Assembly (NCBI RefSeq): GCF_030867145.1
Contig: NC_134417.1
Location: 8,843,577 to 8,907,576 of the forward strand
Length of the DNA stretch: 64,000 nucleotides
Source of the DNA: Opisthocomus hoazin
Lineage: Eukaryota > Chordata > Aves > Opisthocomiformes > Opisthocomidae
Reading direction: 5' to 3'
Below are positions 36,520-47,728 of the stretch, piece by piece; the first letter of the stretch is position 1, and every line of letters starts with the position of its first letter. The notes under the pieces are model-generated. The model was not told where the DNA came from. It did no database searches and saw only the letters and a program-made list of their open reading frames with translations. Position numbers and translations under genes: made by a program.

Positions 36520-39500
36520 GTTCTGTCCACATCTTGTGTTATGCATTCAGATACGCAGTTGTGGCCGGGTCCAGGGTGTGAAAGAATGGAGAGTTCTGCT
36601 AGCCTGACTCTTTTCTATGCATCTGTACATAACAGAGTCTAAGAGTACAGTGGTTAAAATTGTGTATGTTTTTATTACATCATTAGCTTAATCTTTCATG
36701 ATTCAGTGATTTCTTTTAAAATGCAAGACATAATTCTTTCGGGTTTTGAAATATTGGTGGCTCATGAAACACATGAAATATTTTATGTATATTTTTCTTC
36801 TAGAAATATTGAATAGTTTATTCTGGACTTCCAGCTTATCAACTTGTATTCATCTAATTTGATTATAATTTTTCCTGCGAACATTCACAAAATTCCTGCA
36901 AATGCTGTTGGTACTATGCAACCTTTCTTTTTTAAAAAGGTCAGTGTTCTTGTTTTAAAAACTTGGCGGTGAAGGCTCTACCCAGCCAGATACTTCAATA
37001 ATTTATTTTCCCTGAAAAGAAAAACAGAATTCCCTTCTGCCAAAAACTCCATCTACCTACAGAGTGTTTATATACTGATTCTGAACTGCTGACTTGAATT
37101 CTGTCCTGTGAGGAGTGAGTCACTTCCTCACCTTCATCCCCTCCAAGTCCATACCTGTGGGCGCTGGGTGTTGTCCTCCGATTTTCAACACCCGCGTTTG
37201 TAAGTTTTATGTTTAAGGGTGACATGTAAGGACTTGGAGCTGAGGACAATGCTTCTATAATGCTGCTTCACGTGGAATAAAGTGGCCTCTAATTTAATGA
37301 GTCCTTGTTTTGAATTTGTTTCGTGTTACGCAATTGTTGGGCCTGTTCATAAGTGATCCTGCCTTGCTTTGCTTACAAAAAAGAGAGAGTAATAAAAAGA
37401 GAGAAAAGGATATTCGTTCCAATGTGATGGAGGAGAGAGGTTGTCCTGATCCTCCGTTACTTCCAAGGTTAGACAATAGGATGATATCTCAAATGAACAG
37501 GGTAGGCATCCTTACGCCGTACTTAAATAAATTCCAGTGCTGGATTTTGATCAAAGGAGTCATTTCCCCAGGCAGCATAGATATAAAACCTAGATAAAGT
37601 AGCTCTTTAGAAAAACACTGAATTTTAAATATTTTCTTTATCCTGTGCTGTTTCTTTCTTTTGTACGATTGTATTCCCCACTGTACCTAGAATTTCAGAG
37701 CAGCCAAGAGAAATAAAAACCTTATAAAGTGGTTTGCAGTAAAACATCCTGCTAGTCTATTCTGTAACTTAAGCTTTTGTGTGACTCCCTGTGGGTCACC
37801 CCCGACTTCTTGAGTGCAAAGAAAGAGTGCTCTCTGCCCATAAATACGTGGGGGAACGAGGTTGAAGCAGTAGCAGCTGAAACCTGCCTCTGTGGTAGCC
37901 TTCCCTGGACTTCATGAAGTGCTGAGTTTGGGAGCTGTTTCGGCCGGCTTTGATGTTGCGGAGAACAGGACTGTACATCTGTCACAAGGGCGGAAAAGTT
38001 CCTAAGTGAGTGGCCTCCAGGTGACATTGCTCTTGGCAGCTTGGTCTTTATAGTGTCTCACTTATACCCGTAAGAAGCATTTGTTTAAGTCCTATTTCTA
38101 CTGATTGACTGTGTGTGCAGCATTCCTAGTGTCTTATGAATCACAGTTTGGTTTAGTTTGAGCCTTTTTGAAATCTGGAGTTAAATAAGCCAAGTATTTT
38201 TTTAACATTAGGTTCTGGAAAATACTAGGAGAAAGGCAATCTCTGTGCATTGCAGTACAGTTGGGGTATATCTTCAAATACAACTAAGCTTAAACAAAGT
38301 ATTTCTATTAAAACAGCCTAGAAGTCAAGGGTAGTCATCTGTAAACTGGTGTGTTTAGGAAGTGGGATTTCACAGATGCTAATATAAGCAGTCTAACAAA
38401 CAGTAGACTGTTTTCGAGGTATAGATTTGTAACTTGTGGCATAGGTAAGATTACTAAAAACATGCTTGAAAAATTGCGTTTTCACAGAACTTTGAAGGAG
38501 CAAATTTTGTTTCTCTCTTTACGTTTGTGCTCAGAAAAAGCTCCACAAATTATTTGCTGCGTGTATATGGTTGCTGGAGTGAAGTACGGCTTTCGATATA
38601 TCTTGCTTAGGCTCACTCCACGGGGTATGAAACACCAACTGAGTCTTGTGCAAGTGTTGGCCTGGGGTAACACTTCCCGGGTCTGTGATGTTGATAAGCT
38701 GCGTTCCTGTTGCTTTTCTGCTGTGTGGTTTGCGGGGGATCTCTTCATTACTTTGAGAGTGAGTGTTACAGAACGCAGTCTGAAGCACGCATGTGGGCCT
38801 GGGAGCAGCAGTCTTCCCTGGAAAGGCAGTGGTCCCCTCTGAGAGGCTTGTGGCTTCCATCACTGACTGGAGGAGGGGGATTGCTCCTGTTCAGGAGATG
38901 CAGTCACCACAGCAGAACGCGGGGTGGGAAGAAGAGCAGGTGTTCCTCTGGGAACTTCTTCATTAAACGTTCTTTGATAGTAAATCCCTGTAAATGACTG
39001 GACACAATGATGTTGTTAAAAAAACACAAAAGTAAACACACCAAAACCCAAGCAACTGGAACTTGAAAATGTATTTATCCCTCAAAGGAGAAAGTGTGTT
39101 GAAAATGTCAACAGCTTGGACTTCCAAATTCAGTGGTGAAACATCCCCGCTTTATCATGTTTATAGCTGTGATTGTGCTGTGGATGTTCTTATTCCTTTG
39201 AAAAGTATTGTAAAATTCCTCTTGAAAGTGTTGTTCGTTTGGCTGATGCTTTTCTTGTGAGGAATGTCTCTAAAGACGTGGGATAAATCCTTTACTTTTT
39301 CTTCTGAAGCGTATATCCTCATGTTGTTCTCTTGGATTTGCTTTGTTGCTTGAGTGTATTCATCTGCTGCTTGTTCTTTAAAGAGGTGCTGGCTTAAGGT
39401 TATCCCTAACAAAAGCCCATCAAATAAAGAAGAAACGTTACAGAAAGAATGCAAAGACGTTATAAATACATGGGCTTACCAGATTTTGGAGCTGCCTACC

Positions 39501-41858
39501 TGATATTTTTTAAAAAATGAATATAAGATAGTGGGTAATAATTTTTGCTGTCACACTACATGAACTCTAATTCACCTAAAAGTGAGTGAGAACATTTTTA
39601 TGCATGTATAGCTTCTGCTAGAGAAAACACCAGAAGCACCTTTACTGCTGAAAATCTCTGGTGTTCTTGTGTTAGATTTTTGTTCTGATCTGACGACTGC
39701 ATGACTGGAATACAGCTCATAATCGGACTGAGTGTACAGCAACAGAACATCTATTTCTGTTTCGATTTTTAAGAAACAAACAGTCCAGAGCTGTTCACTC
39801 CTTAGCATTTCAGATTTCCCAGAAATTAGAGAATGACCTAAGGCTGTGTTTTGTAGTAGAGAACGGCATATCAAACCATTCCGGTCGTTCCCTTCCATCC
39901 AGATGGAAAGCAGAGTCTGCCTCCCAGTGGAAGTACTCAGGAGCATTGTCTTAAACAACTGGAAAGTGATTGTAGGAATCTGGAGAGGGATAAACTGGCA
40001 GCGGCAACTGGGCTGTGACTCCACTTCTCCAGTAGCCGAAGCTCGGGGGTAATGGTGAAACTGCTGATTTATTTTTATGCAGACTTTTCATACTGTGTGT
40101 GCAGTGGTGTTGATGTTCTTGTTTAAGTGCTCTTCCCTGTTTAGTTTGTATCTGTGTTTAAAAAATCAACAGTATCCTTGGGAAACTGGTGGTGGTGTTT
40201 CTCTTTGACAGTTAATTTGCAGATTACAGAGTTACTCTGAGGTCTTCTCCGGTAGTAAGGTACTATATGCATCAAATTCTTTGTTTCTCTGACACAAACG
40301 TGAAAACATTTAATTTAGTTTGGGGTTAAATACATCTCTTAAATGCTCTAATAACTGGTTATGAGAAGGCATGGAAACAATGTATTGTCAGTATCTGGTA
40401 AATCAAAGTGCCTGAAAGGAATAGGACACCTGTGTGCCCTGAAGCGGGATTGTGCAGTGGGAAGAAAAGGAGACAAATATGTAGCAGCACTGGATTGTGT
40501 TCCTGGCATAGCCATTACTTTGTTGAATGACTTTGAATAAATGTTTTTATCACACTGTTTTCTTGTCTGTATTAGTAGTAAGAGTGATGTTAACTTCTTG
40601 GGAAGTACTTTCAGGTTTGCGGACAATAATTGTTAACTTAGAGCTGTGTTTTATTACTCTCATTGATAGAAGATGTATTTGTCAATCCATTAAATATTTA
40701 TCTTATATAGGTTAAAAAATTTAACATATTTAAGGAAAATAAGTTTTAGAATGTTTTGGATAGGAAATTTCTAAGATGCAGAATTGCAATGGGCTTTGCT
40801 TTTTCAGCTGATTTCAGTATCTTGGAAGGGTGTTTGTGTCGTAGGTAACAGTAGCTTTAGGAGTGCTGGTTGAAGTGTTGCTTCTGAATTGGGGCTGAAC
40901 CCATTTTGATTTAGTTTTACTTTTCACCTTTAACAAAGGTTTAAACTTCAGTTTGTAGCCCGTGCAGTCAGACTGTCCATTGAAAGTCCAATAGTTTTTG
41001 GGGAAAAATAAAGCTATTTGTCTGCTTTGTGATTGTCACTTTGGCTTTCAGGTCCTCATAAATATTACTGTCTTTCATTAGAAAGCAGAGGGCAGATTTA
41101 CAAACCTGAGCCTCTCGCTCTCCTGCAACGTAGAGTGATATATCGTACAAGTGGGGGGGCATGGGAGTACTTGGAAGAGGTTGATGTCAAATGGACGTTT
41201 TTGAAGCTCACTTACCCATTGCCTTTTTAGAAATAACTGGATATACCAAATATCCATGTAAGAGAAAGCGCAGGTCTTTGCCCTCAAGAAATGTCAGCTG
41301 CTTCTGTCTGATTTATTTCTGTGCTACTACAGTTGTCTCCCTGTTGTCTGCTACTACTAGGGGTGATTTCTTCCCCCCTTAAAGAGGCCTACTAAGAGGA
41401 AAAGAAAATGTTAATGTTTGCAAACTTTTCTAGATAGTGAAACCATTTCCTATTGTCTCAAGATTTAGTTAATTTAGTAGAAAGTCTCTCCTTAGGGTGA
41501 AGGACTTATTTGGTTCGTGTGGTTCCTTCTGTTACAGTATCTTGGTGTCTAACAAGTACATGATAATATATTTATCCTAATAACATGCTTTCTGCCTGCC
41601 TCCTAAGGAAGCAGGAGTATCATTTTACAATGTAGCATTGAGATGTGAAGGATGTAAATTAAACCCCTTTGTATTTATAGGAATGTGTGAGAGCCTGCAT
41701 CCAAAGTTTAAAGGTGTTTAGGCTATAGCACTCAAAACCACCAAGGGTGAGCTCCAAAAAAACGTAAGTAGTGAGATCATTAGTAGTGAGAGCAAAAGGT
41801 TAATCCCCGAGAACACAGCTGTGCTCTGATCGCAGAGTGTACTGGTGAAGACCCAGAC

Positions 41859-42398
41859 AGAATCGCAGAATGTTTCGAGTTGGAAGGGGCCTCTGTGGGT
41901 CATCTAGTCCAACCCCCCTGCCGAAGCAGGGTCTCCTACAGCAGGCTGCACAGGACCTTGACCAGGCGGGTCTTGAATATCTCCAGAGAAGGAGACTCCA
42001 CAACCTCCCTGGGCAGCCTGTTCCAGTGCTCCGTCACCCTCAGAGGGAAGAAATTCTTCCTCATGTTCAGATGGAACTTCCTGTGCTTCAGTTTGTGCCC
42101 ATTGCCCCTTGTCCTGTCGCTGGGCACCACTGAAAAGAGCTTGGCCCCATCCTCCTGACACCCACCCTTGAGATATTTATAAGTATTTATTAGGTCCCCT
42201 CTCAGCCTTCTTCAGGCTGAACAAGCCCAGCTCCCTCAGCCTTTCCTCATAGGAGAGATGCTCCAGTCCCCTCATCATCCTTGTAGCCCTCCGCTGGACT
42301 CTCTCCAGTAGCTCCTCATCTTTCTTGAAGTGGGGAGCCCAGAAATGGACACAGTACTCCAGACGGGGTCTCACTAGGGCAGAGTAGAGGGGGAAGAG
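41859..42398 (-). mobile_element. CR1 LINE, 3' fragment
   Basis: This 5'-truncated CR1 lies in - orientation. On the minus strand it reads the pol C-terminus in two frames. One (42404-42177) carries [20 protein letters not shown] and [20 protein letters not shown]; the other (42130-41936) carries [21 protein letters not shown] small deletion beside the KKRRLRGDL region breaks the frame. The 3' terminus lies at the left (agaatcgcagaatg). The sequence is very similar to the matching part of the larger copy at 43.6 kb, so both come from closely related subfamilies. Confidence 0.93.
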
Positions 42399-43627
42399 AC
42401 ACAAGAGGTTCTGCGTGTGGCTCTCTTAGAGCCGAGTGGAGGTTTGCTTTACAGCATGGCTGCCAGGCTCCTTCCCTCTCCTCCTCCACCTGTGTGTTCC
42501 CCATCTGGAGTGGCATCAGTGCCTGTCTGTTCATGATTACCCAGTTTGAGACAGCAGAGGAATAACTTCTTTTGTAGTGCTAATTTTCTGTTGATTTAGG
42601 TGCTTGCGATGACTCACCCTAGGCTTAAGTAAATACCAAAGTTGATACAAAGGAAGATCCACCGTTCTTCCCTGAGGAGGGGAGGGTTTAAACTGGATCA
42701 GCAAGCTAATCTGACTCATTGCTAGCCACACAGGCACTTGTGTGTTGATACAGTGGAGGAAAGGGCTGGATTACATTTTGGACATCAACAGTCTGTTTTT
42801 ATTAGCAGCCCAGCGTTAAATCTGCTTGAGCCAAACTGAAACCGTGCCCTCAGGCCGTGCGCTTAGTGAGGAGCCTTGGCTGCCCCAGCGGTCTCCTGCA
42901 CACCTACCTTGGAAACGGGCTTGTTCCAGGTCACGGGGTGCCTTTCCTGACGGTCTGCGGGTGCCCTCGTGTGCTGTTCAGAAGCGCGGTCGTGCGCAGA
43001 ACCGCCTGAGGTTCGGAGGCCAGCTGTGGGTTTGTTCACGCCGAAGCCTGCTGGGGCGAGCGGTGGGGAGCGGGAGTGCTGGGGTGGCTCCCGCAGCCCC
43101 CCTGCGCGCGTCGCTGGTCCCCAGCACGGCGGCGGGAAGCATCAAGGAGCCCGAGTGTTCGCCCAGGGTTGTGCGAGAGGTGGGTCACCGCTGGAGGCTG
43201 CGGGGCCATCTGAATTAGCCTGGGTGTGCTTGCAGAGAATAGTTATTCTCCCCACGTCCAGAAAGGCTGCGTCCTTTTGAGAGAACAGCCGTAATCGGGA
43301 GTGATTTTGGTCTCCCACCGTACCTCCTGCTGTGCAAGCTAACAGCAGTTCACAACATGTGTAGCTGCGAGGAGGGCAAAGTCCAGGGAGAGACAAACGT
43401 CTCTTGTTCAGGACTTGGAGTGAGAAATGAAGGACTGGAGATGATGTGGGAATTAAGTGCATTCTGGGTATGCCTGCTTGAAGAAGTTTCACAAGTCTGC
43501 CTGCTTGAAAAAGTTTCTCTTGCCCAGTCGGTCCGACCGTTAGAGACATGCAGTCCTGTTCTCCTAGGTCATTCTGTAGCAAAGGGTTTTTAATACCTGT
43601 AGCAAGCCCTGGTCAGGCAGAGCTGTT

Positions 43628-45622
43628 AGAATCACAGAATCACAGAATGGTAGGGGTTGGAAGGGACCTCTGTGGGTCATCTAGTCCAGCCCTCCTGCCG
43701 AAGCAGGGTCACCTACAGCAGGCTGTACAGGACCTTGTCCAGGCGGGTCTTGAATATCTCCAGAGAAGGAGACTCCACAACCTCCCTGGGCAGCCTGTTC
43801 CAGTGCTCCGTCACCCTCAGAGGGAAGAAGTTCTTCCTCATGTTCAGCTGGAACTTCCTGTGCTTCAGTTTGTGCCCATTGTCCCTTGTCCTGTCACTGG
43901 GCACCACTGAAAAGAGTCTGGCCCCATCGTCCTGACACCTACCCTTGAGATATTTATAAACATTTATTAGGTCCCCTCGCAGCCTTCTCTTCTTCAGGCT
44001 GAACAAGCCCAGCTCCCTCAGCCTCTCCTCGTAGGGGAGATGTTCCAGTCCCCTCACCATCCTTGTAGCCCTCCACTGGACTCTCTCCAGTAGCTCTTCA
44101 TCTTTCTTGAACTGGGGAGCCCAGAACTGGACACAGTACTCCAGATGAGGCCTCACTAGGGCAGTGTAGAGGGGGAGGAGAACCTCCCTTGACCTGCTGG
44201 CCACACTCCTCTTGATGCACCCCAGGATCCCATTGGCCTTCTTGGCAGCCAGGGCACACTGCTGGCTCATGGTTAACCTGTCGTCCACCAGGACACCCAG
44301 GTCCCTCTCCACAGAGCTGCTCTCCAGCAGGTCTGCTCCAAGCCTGTACTGATGCATGGGGTTGTTCCTCCCCAGGTGCAGGACCCTGCACTTGCCTTTG
44401 TTGAACCTCATCAGGTTCCTCTCTGCCCAGCTTTCCAGCCTGTCCAGGTCACGCTGAATGGCAGCACAGCCTTCTGATGTATCTACCACTCCTCCCAGTT
44501 TGGTGTCATCAGCAAACTTGCTGAGGGTGCACTCTAACTCTTCATACAGGTCATTGATGAAGAAGTTAAACAAGACTGGGCCCAGTACTGACCCCTGAGG
44601 GACACCACTAGTTACCAGCCTCCAACTAGACTCAGCGCCGCTGACGACAACCCTCTGAGTTCTGCCATTCAGCCAGTTCTCAATCCATCTCACCGACCAC
44701 TCATCCAGCCCATACTTCCTCAGCTTCCCTAGGAGGATGTTGTGGGAGACTGTGTCGAAAGCCTTGCTGAAGTCAAGGTAGACAACATCCATGGCTCTCC
44801 CTTCATCTACCCAGCCGGTCATGCCATCGTAGAAAGCTATCAGATTGGTCAGGCATGATTTCCCCTTGGTGAATCCATGCTGACTACTCCTGATAGCCTT
44901 CTTTTCCTCCACTTGCTTGTTGATGACCTCCAGGATAAGCTGCTCCATCACCTTTCCTGGGATGGAGGTGAGGCTGACCGGCCTGTGGTTCCCTGGGTCC
45001 TCCTTCTTGCCCTTTTTGAAGATTGGAGTGACATTGGCCTTCCTCCAGTCCTCGGGCACCTCTCCTGACCTCCAGGACCTCTCAAAGATGACGGAGAGTG
45101 GCTCAGCAATGACATCCGGCAGCTTCCTCAGCACTCGTGGGTGCATTCCATCGGGGCCCATGGATTTGTGGACGTCCAGATCGCTTAAGCAATCCCTCAT
45201 GCAGTCCTCCTTGACCAAGGGAAAGTCATCCTCTCTGTAGGCTTCTTTTCTTACCTCCGGGGCTTGGGATTCCTGAAGGCCAGTCTTAGCACTGAAGACT
45301 GAAGCAAAGAAGGCATTCAGTAGCTCTGCCTTCTCCGCATCCTCCGTCACCAGGACACCCGCCTCATTCAGCAGCGGCCCCACGTTGTCCCTAGCCTTCC
45401 TTTTGCTGCTGGTGTAGTTGAAGAAGCCCTTCTTGTTGTTTTTGACATCCCTTGCCAGCTTCAATTCCAGGTGGGCCTTGGCCTTCCTCGTTGCATCCCT
45501 GCATGCTCTCACCACGTTTCTGTACTCTTCCCAAGTGGCCTGTCCCTCTTTCCACATTCCATGGACCTTTCTCTTCCACCTGATCTCCGCTAGAAGCTCC
45601 TTGTTTAACCATGCAGGTCAGT
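43628..45622 (-). mobile_element. CR1 LINE, 2-kb copy with intact reverse-transcriptase frame
   Basis: This is the longest transposon in the window. The 3' end is at the left (agaatcacagaatcacagaa, a CR1 terminal repeat), and the element is truncated at the right near 45622. Truncation removes ORF1 and the apurinic endonuclease part of pol. The retained pol frame continues a few codons beyond its first ATG to about 45620 ([19 protein letters not shown]). It lies antisense within the first intron of ACSL3, 1.2 kb from a related copy in the same orientation. No target-site duplication was found, which is normal for CR1. Confidence 0.95.
43713..45557 (-). pseudogene. CR1 pol fragment: reverse transcriptase, endonuclease missing
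   Basis: An uninterrupted 614-codon frame encodes the reverse transcriptase and C-terminal domain of a CR1-type LINE. Visible landmarks are [20 protein letters not shown] (about 176-195), the first catalytic block [16 protein letters not shown] (about 260-275) and [20 protein letters not shown] (about 317-336). The second catalytic block, FADDTKL, is at about 348-354 (codons at 44505-44516), and [20 protein letters not shown] lies near residue 500. Full CR1 pol proteins carry an N-terminal endonuclease of roughly 230 residues, which is absent here, so this copy is dead on arrival and is called a pseudogene despite the open frame. The intact frame over 1.8 kb implies a recent insertion. Its first ATG need not be a true start. 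Confidence 0.9.
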
Positions 45623-47624
45623 CCTGTTGAGGACAGTCCCGCTGCTGGGTTTGTTCCAGTGGTGGTGGTGACCAAAGGATGGGTGCATCGGGCGGTTTTT
45701 CCTGCCTGTTGCAAGTAGACGTCCTGCGGGTCCGTTCCCTGCTTGACTTGACGGAGGCAGTCTGTTTGGAGCAGGGCTGCCTGGTGAAGGGTTTTGTGGG
45801 TGTGTGGGAGGCGTGAGGAAGGCCTCCCTCGCTTGAGAAGTGATGCTGGGATGCAGGCACCAGCCTGGGGGAGGGTGGCACGGAGGGGTGGAGCGGCTGG
45901 AAAACAAGCAAGCAGGGGCCAAGGACAGCGTTTGCGCTTGCGTGGAACCCATGGGGCTCAGAGAGAGGGGCCCGCCGGGATGGCTGGGTGGGAGCTGGGC
46001 GCAGGGAGCGATGTGCTGGGGGTGCGGGACGGGGGGCTGGCTGCCGTGCGTCCGGGCCCTCGTGCTGCAGTTGTGTCAAATTCGGGGAAATGTGCTGAGC
46101 ACCGGCTCTTCTCTGGGGACTAAAGCATCGTTCCCACCGTTCTCTAGGGCTTTTTGGGATTTCCATCCTCTCCTTTTCAAGAAATGTGTGAAAACACTTT
46201 TGCTGTAGCTGTGAGGAACATCCTCTTTCAAATATAACTGTCTTAAATCCATATTGCGAATCAGATCTTCCGTTTAGAGGGGTGTACGTTCGGCATTTTT
46301 TTCCTCGGCACCGTGTGTTACCTCAGGCTCTACCTCGTTTTGTAGTCAGGGGACTTTCCTAGTGAAGCATAGGCTGTTGCTTCCATGTACATTTGGTTTT
46401 CTTTTCTATTTTTGTATAGATGAGTACATGAGTATTTATAAATGAATAACAGTAATTTGGGTTTTTTAGGTATCCTCTTGTTGTAAAATAGAAGCTCACT
46501 TTGTGAACGCTACCAAAGAAATATTTTCACTGGCAGCTCTAATAGCGAATTCCAGATGCAGTAAAAAACCTGCTTCCTTAGGGTTGTTAATGCTGCTTTT
46601 TAGGTCCAGATGTAAACTAGTAGAGGCTGATTTCTAATGCAGTTAAAAATTCTGTATTATGAGCTTTGTTATATTGTCTTGAGTACTTGAATTGTTGGTT
46701 TTTATAATGAAGATATCAGGAGATACATGAAGATACTCAGTTATGTTGTCCAAACCCTGTAAACAACCTTTTTATCCTTTCAGTGAATGTTAACAAGTCA
46801 GTTTCTAATGTGTGTTCCTGTGACTATAAATTGTTGACCGAAACTTTTTTGTGTGTGGGTATCTTGAAATCTCTGGGTTTGCATTAGATTTGTGTGAGTG
46901 GTACGTGTGAAATCATGGAAGTCAACAAATGGGGCCATGTGCACGGTGGGTACCTACCTCGAGCAGCAAATAGTCCACTGAAACTCCTTCCTGGAAAAGA
47001 CTGTCTGCCTAAGAGCTGAATAGCTGTGTAAATAATAATGTTTGCAGGCAGGTAATAGATACCAAATGTTTACATTTGCTGCATATTTTAAATGTGAATT
47101 GCTGGCACAGGTTTTTAAGTGAGACTTATTTCTGCAAAGGGCGATAAATAAAACCTTGGTAGATAGGAGAGCAAAGTCAATATAGGTAATGATTACTATT
47201 TTCTGTAGTCTTTTAAAGTGTCCAGGAACATTTATTACTCAGGCTGAAATGTATTCTCGGCATAGACAGATATACAAAGATAGGTGTATTTTTTCCACCC
47301 CAAATGGCAGAATCAGTGTTACACTGATAGACACTGGGGAGTTGCGATTTTGTCAGGGAGCCAAGTGACGTGAGCTCCTGAATTTTAACGAATGCTGCTC
47401 CAGCCACCTTGATTACACTGTGTTTGAGTACGAACCACGACTACTTTGTTGTGTGTTGCGGTAGGCTGTATTTAACTTAGATGTAGTGAGCCTAGACTCT
47501 CCGAGGTGATACACTGCAGTGTTAGATGAGCAAATGGTTTTACATATTTATTGTAAAAGACAAGTGAAAGAACGGAGGATGTGTTTTATAATTGCCATAT
47601 TTAATGGGGATTTTCCATTTTTAG

Positions 47625-47728
47625 ATTTCGCGCAGTTGCCTGTGACAGCTCCTGTTGAGTAAACTCGGACGGGAACGCCTTGTATCGGCGGTTGTACCTG
47701 TACCTGCCACGATGAGAAGTTGCATAAG
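47625..47728 (+). other. ACSL3: Candidate non-coding second exon of ACSL3
   Basis: Eight CpG dinucleotides cluster in about 95 bp within otherwise CpG-poor AT-rich intron. The block follows a pyrimidine-rich acceptor (gattttccatttttag) and ends at a weak donor (ATAAG|GTTTCT); a second AG at 47633-47634 could also serve. ACSL3 needs a spliced leader, and a 104-bp 5' UTR exon would fit. A short upstream ORF beginning at ATG 47712 could run into it. CpG retention outside islands usually means function or recent insertion. No transcript evidence is available. Confidence 0.28.
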
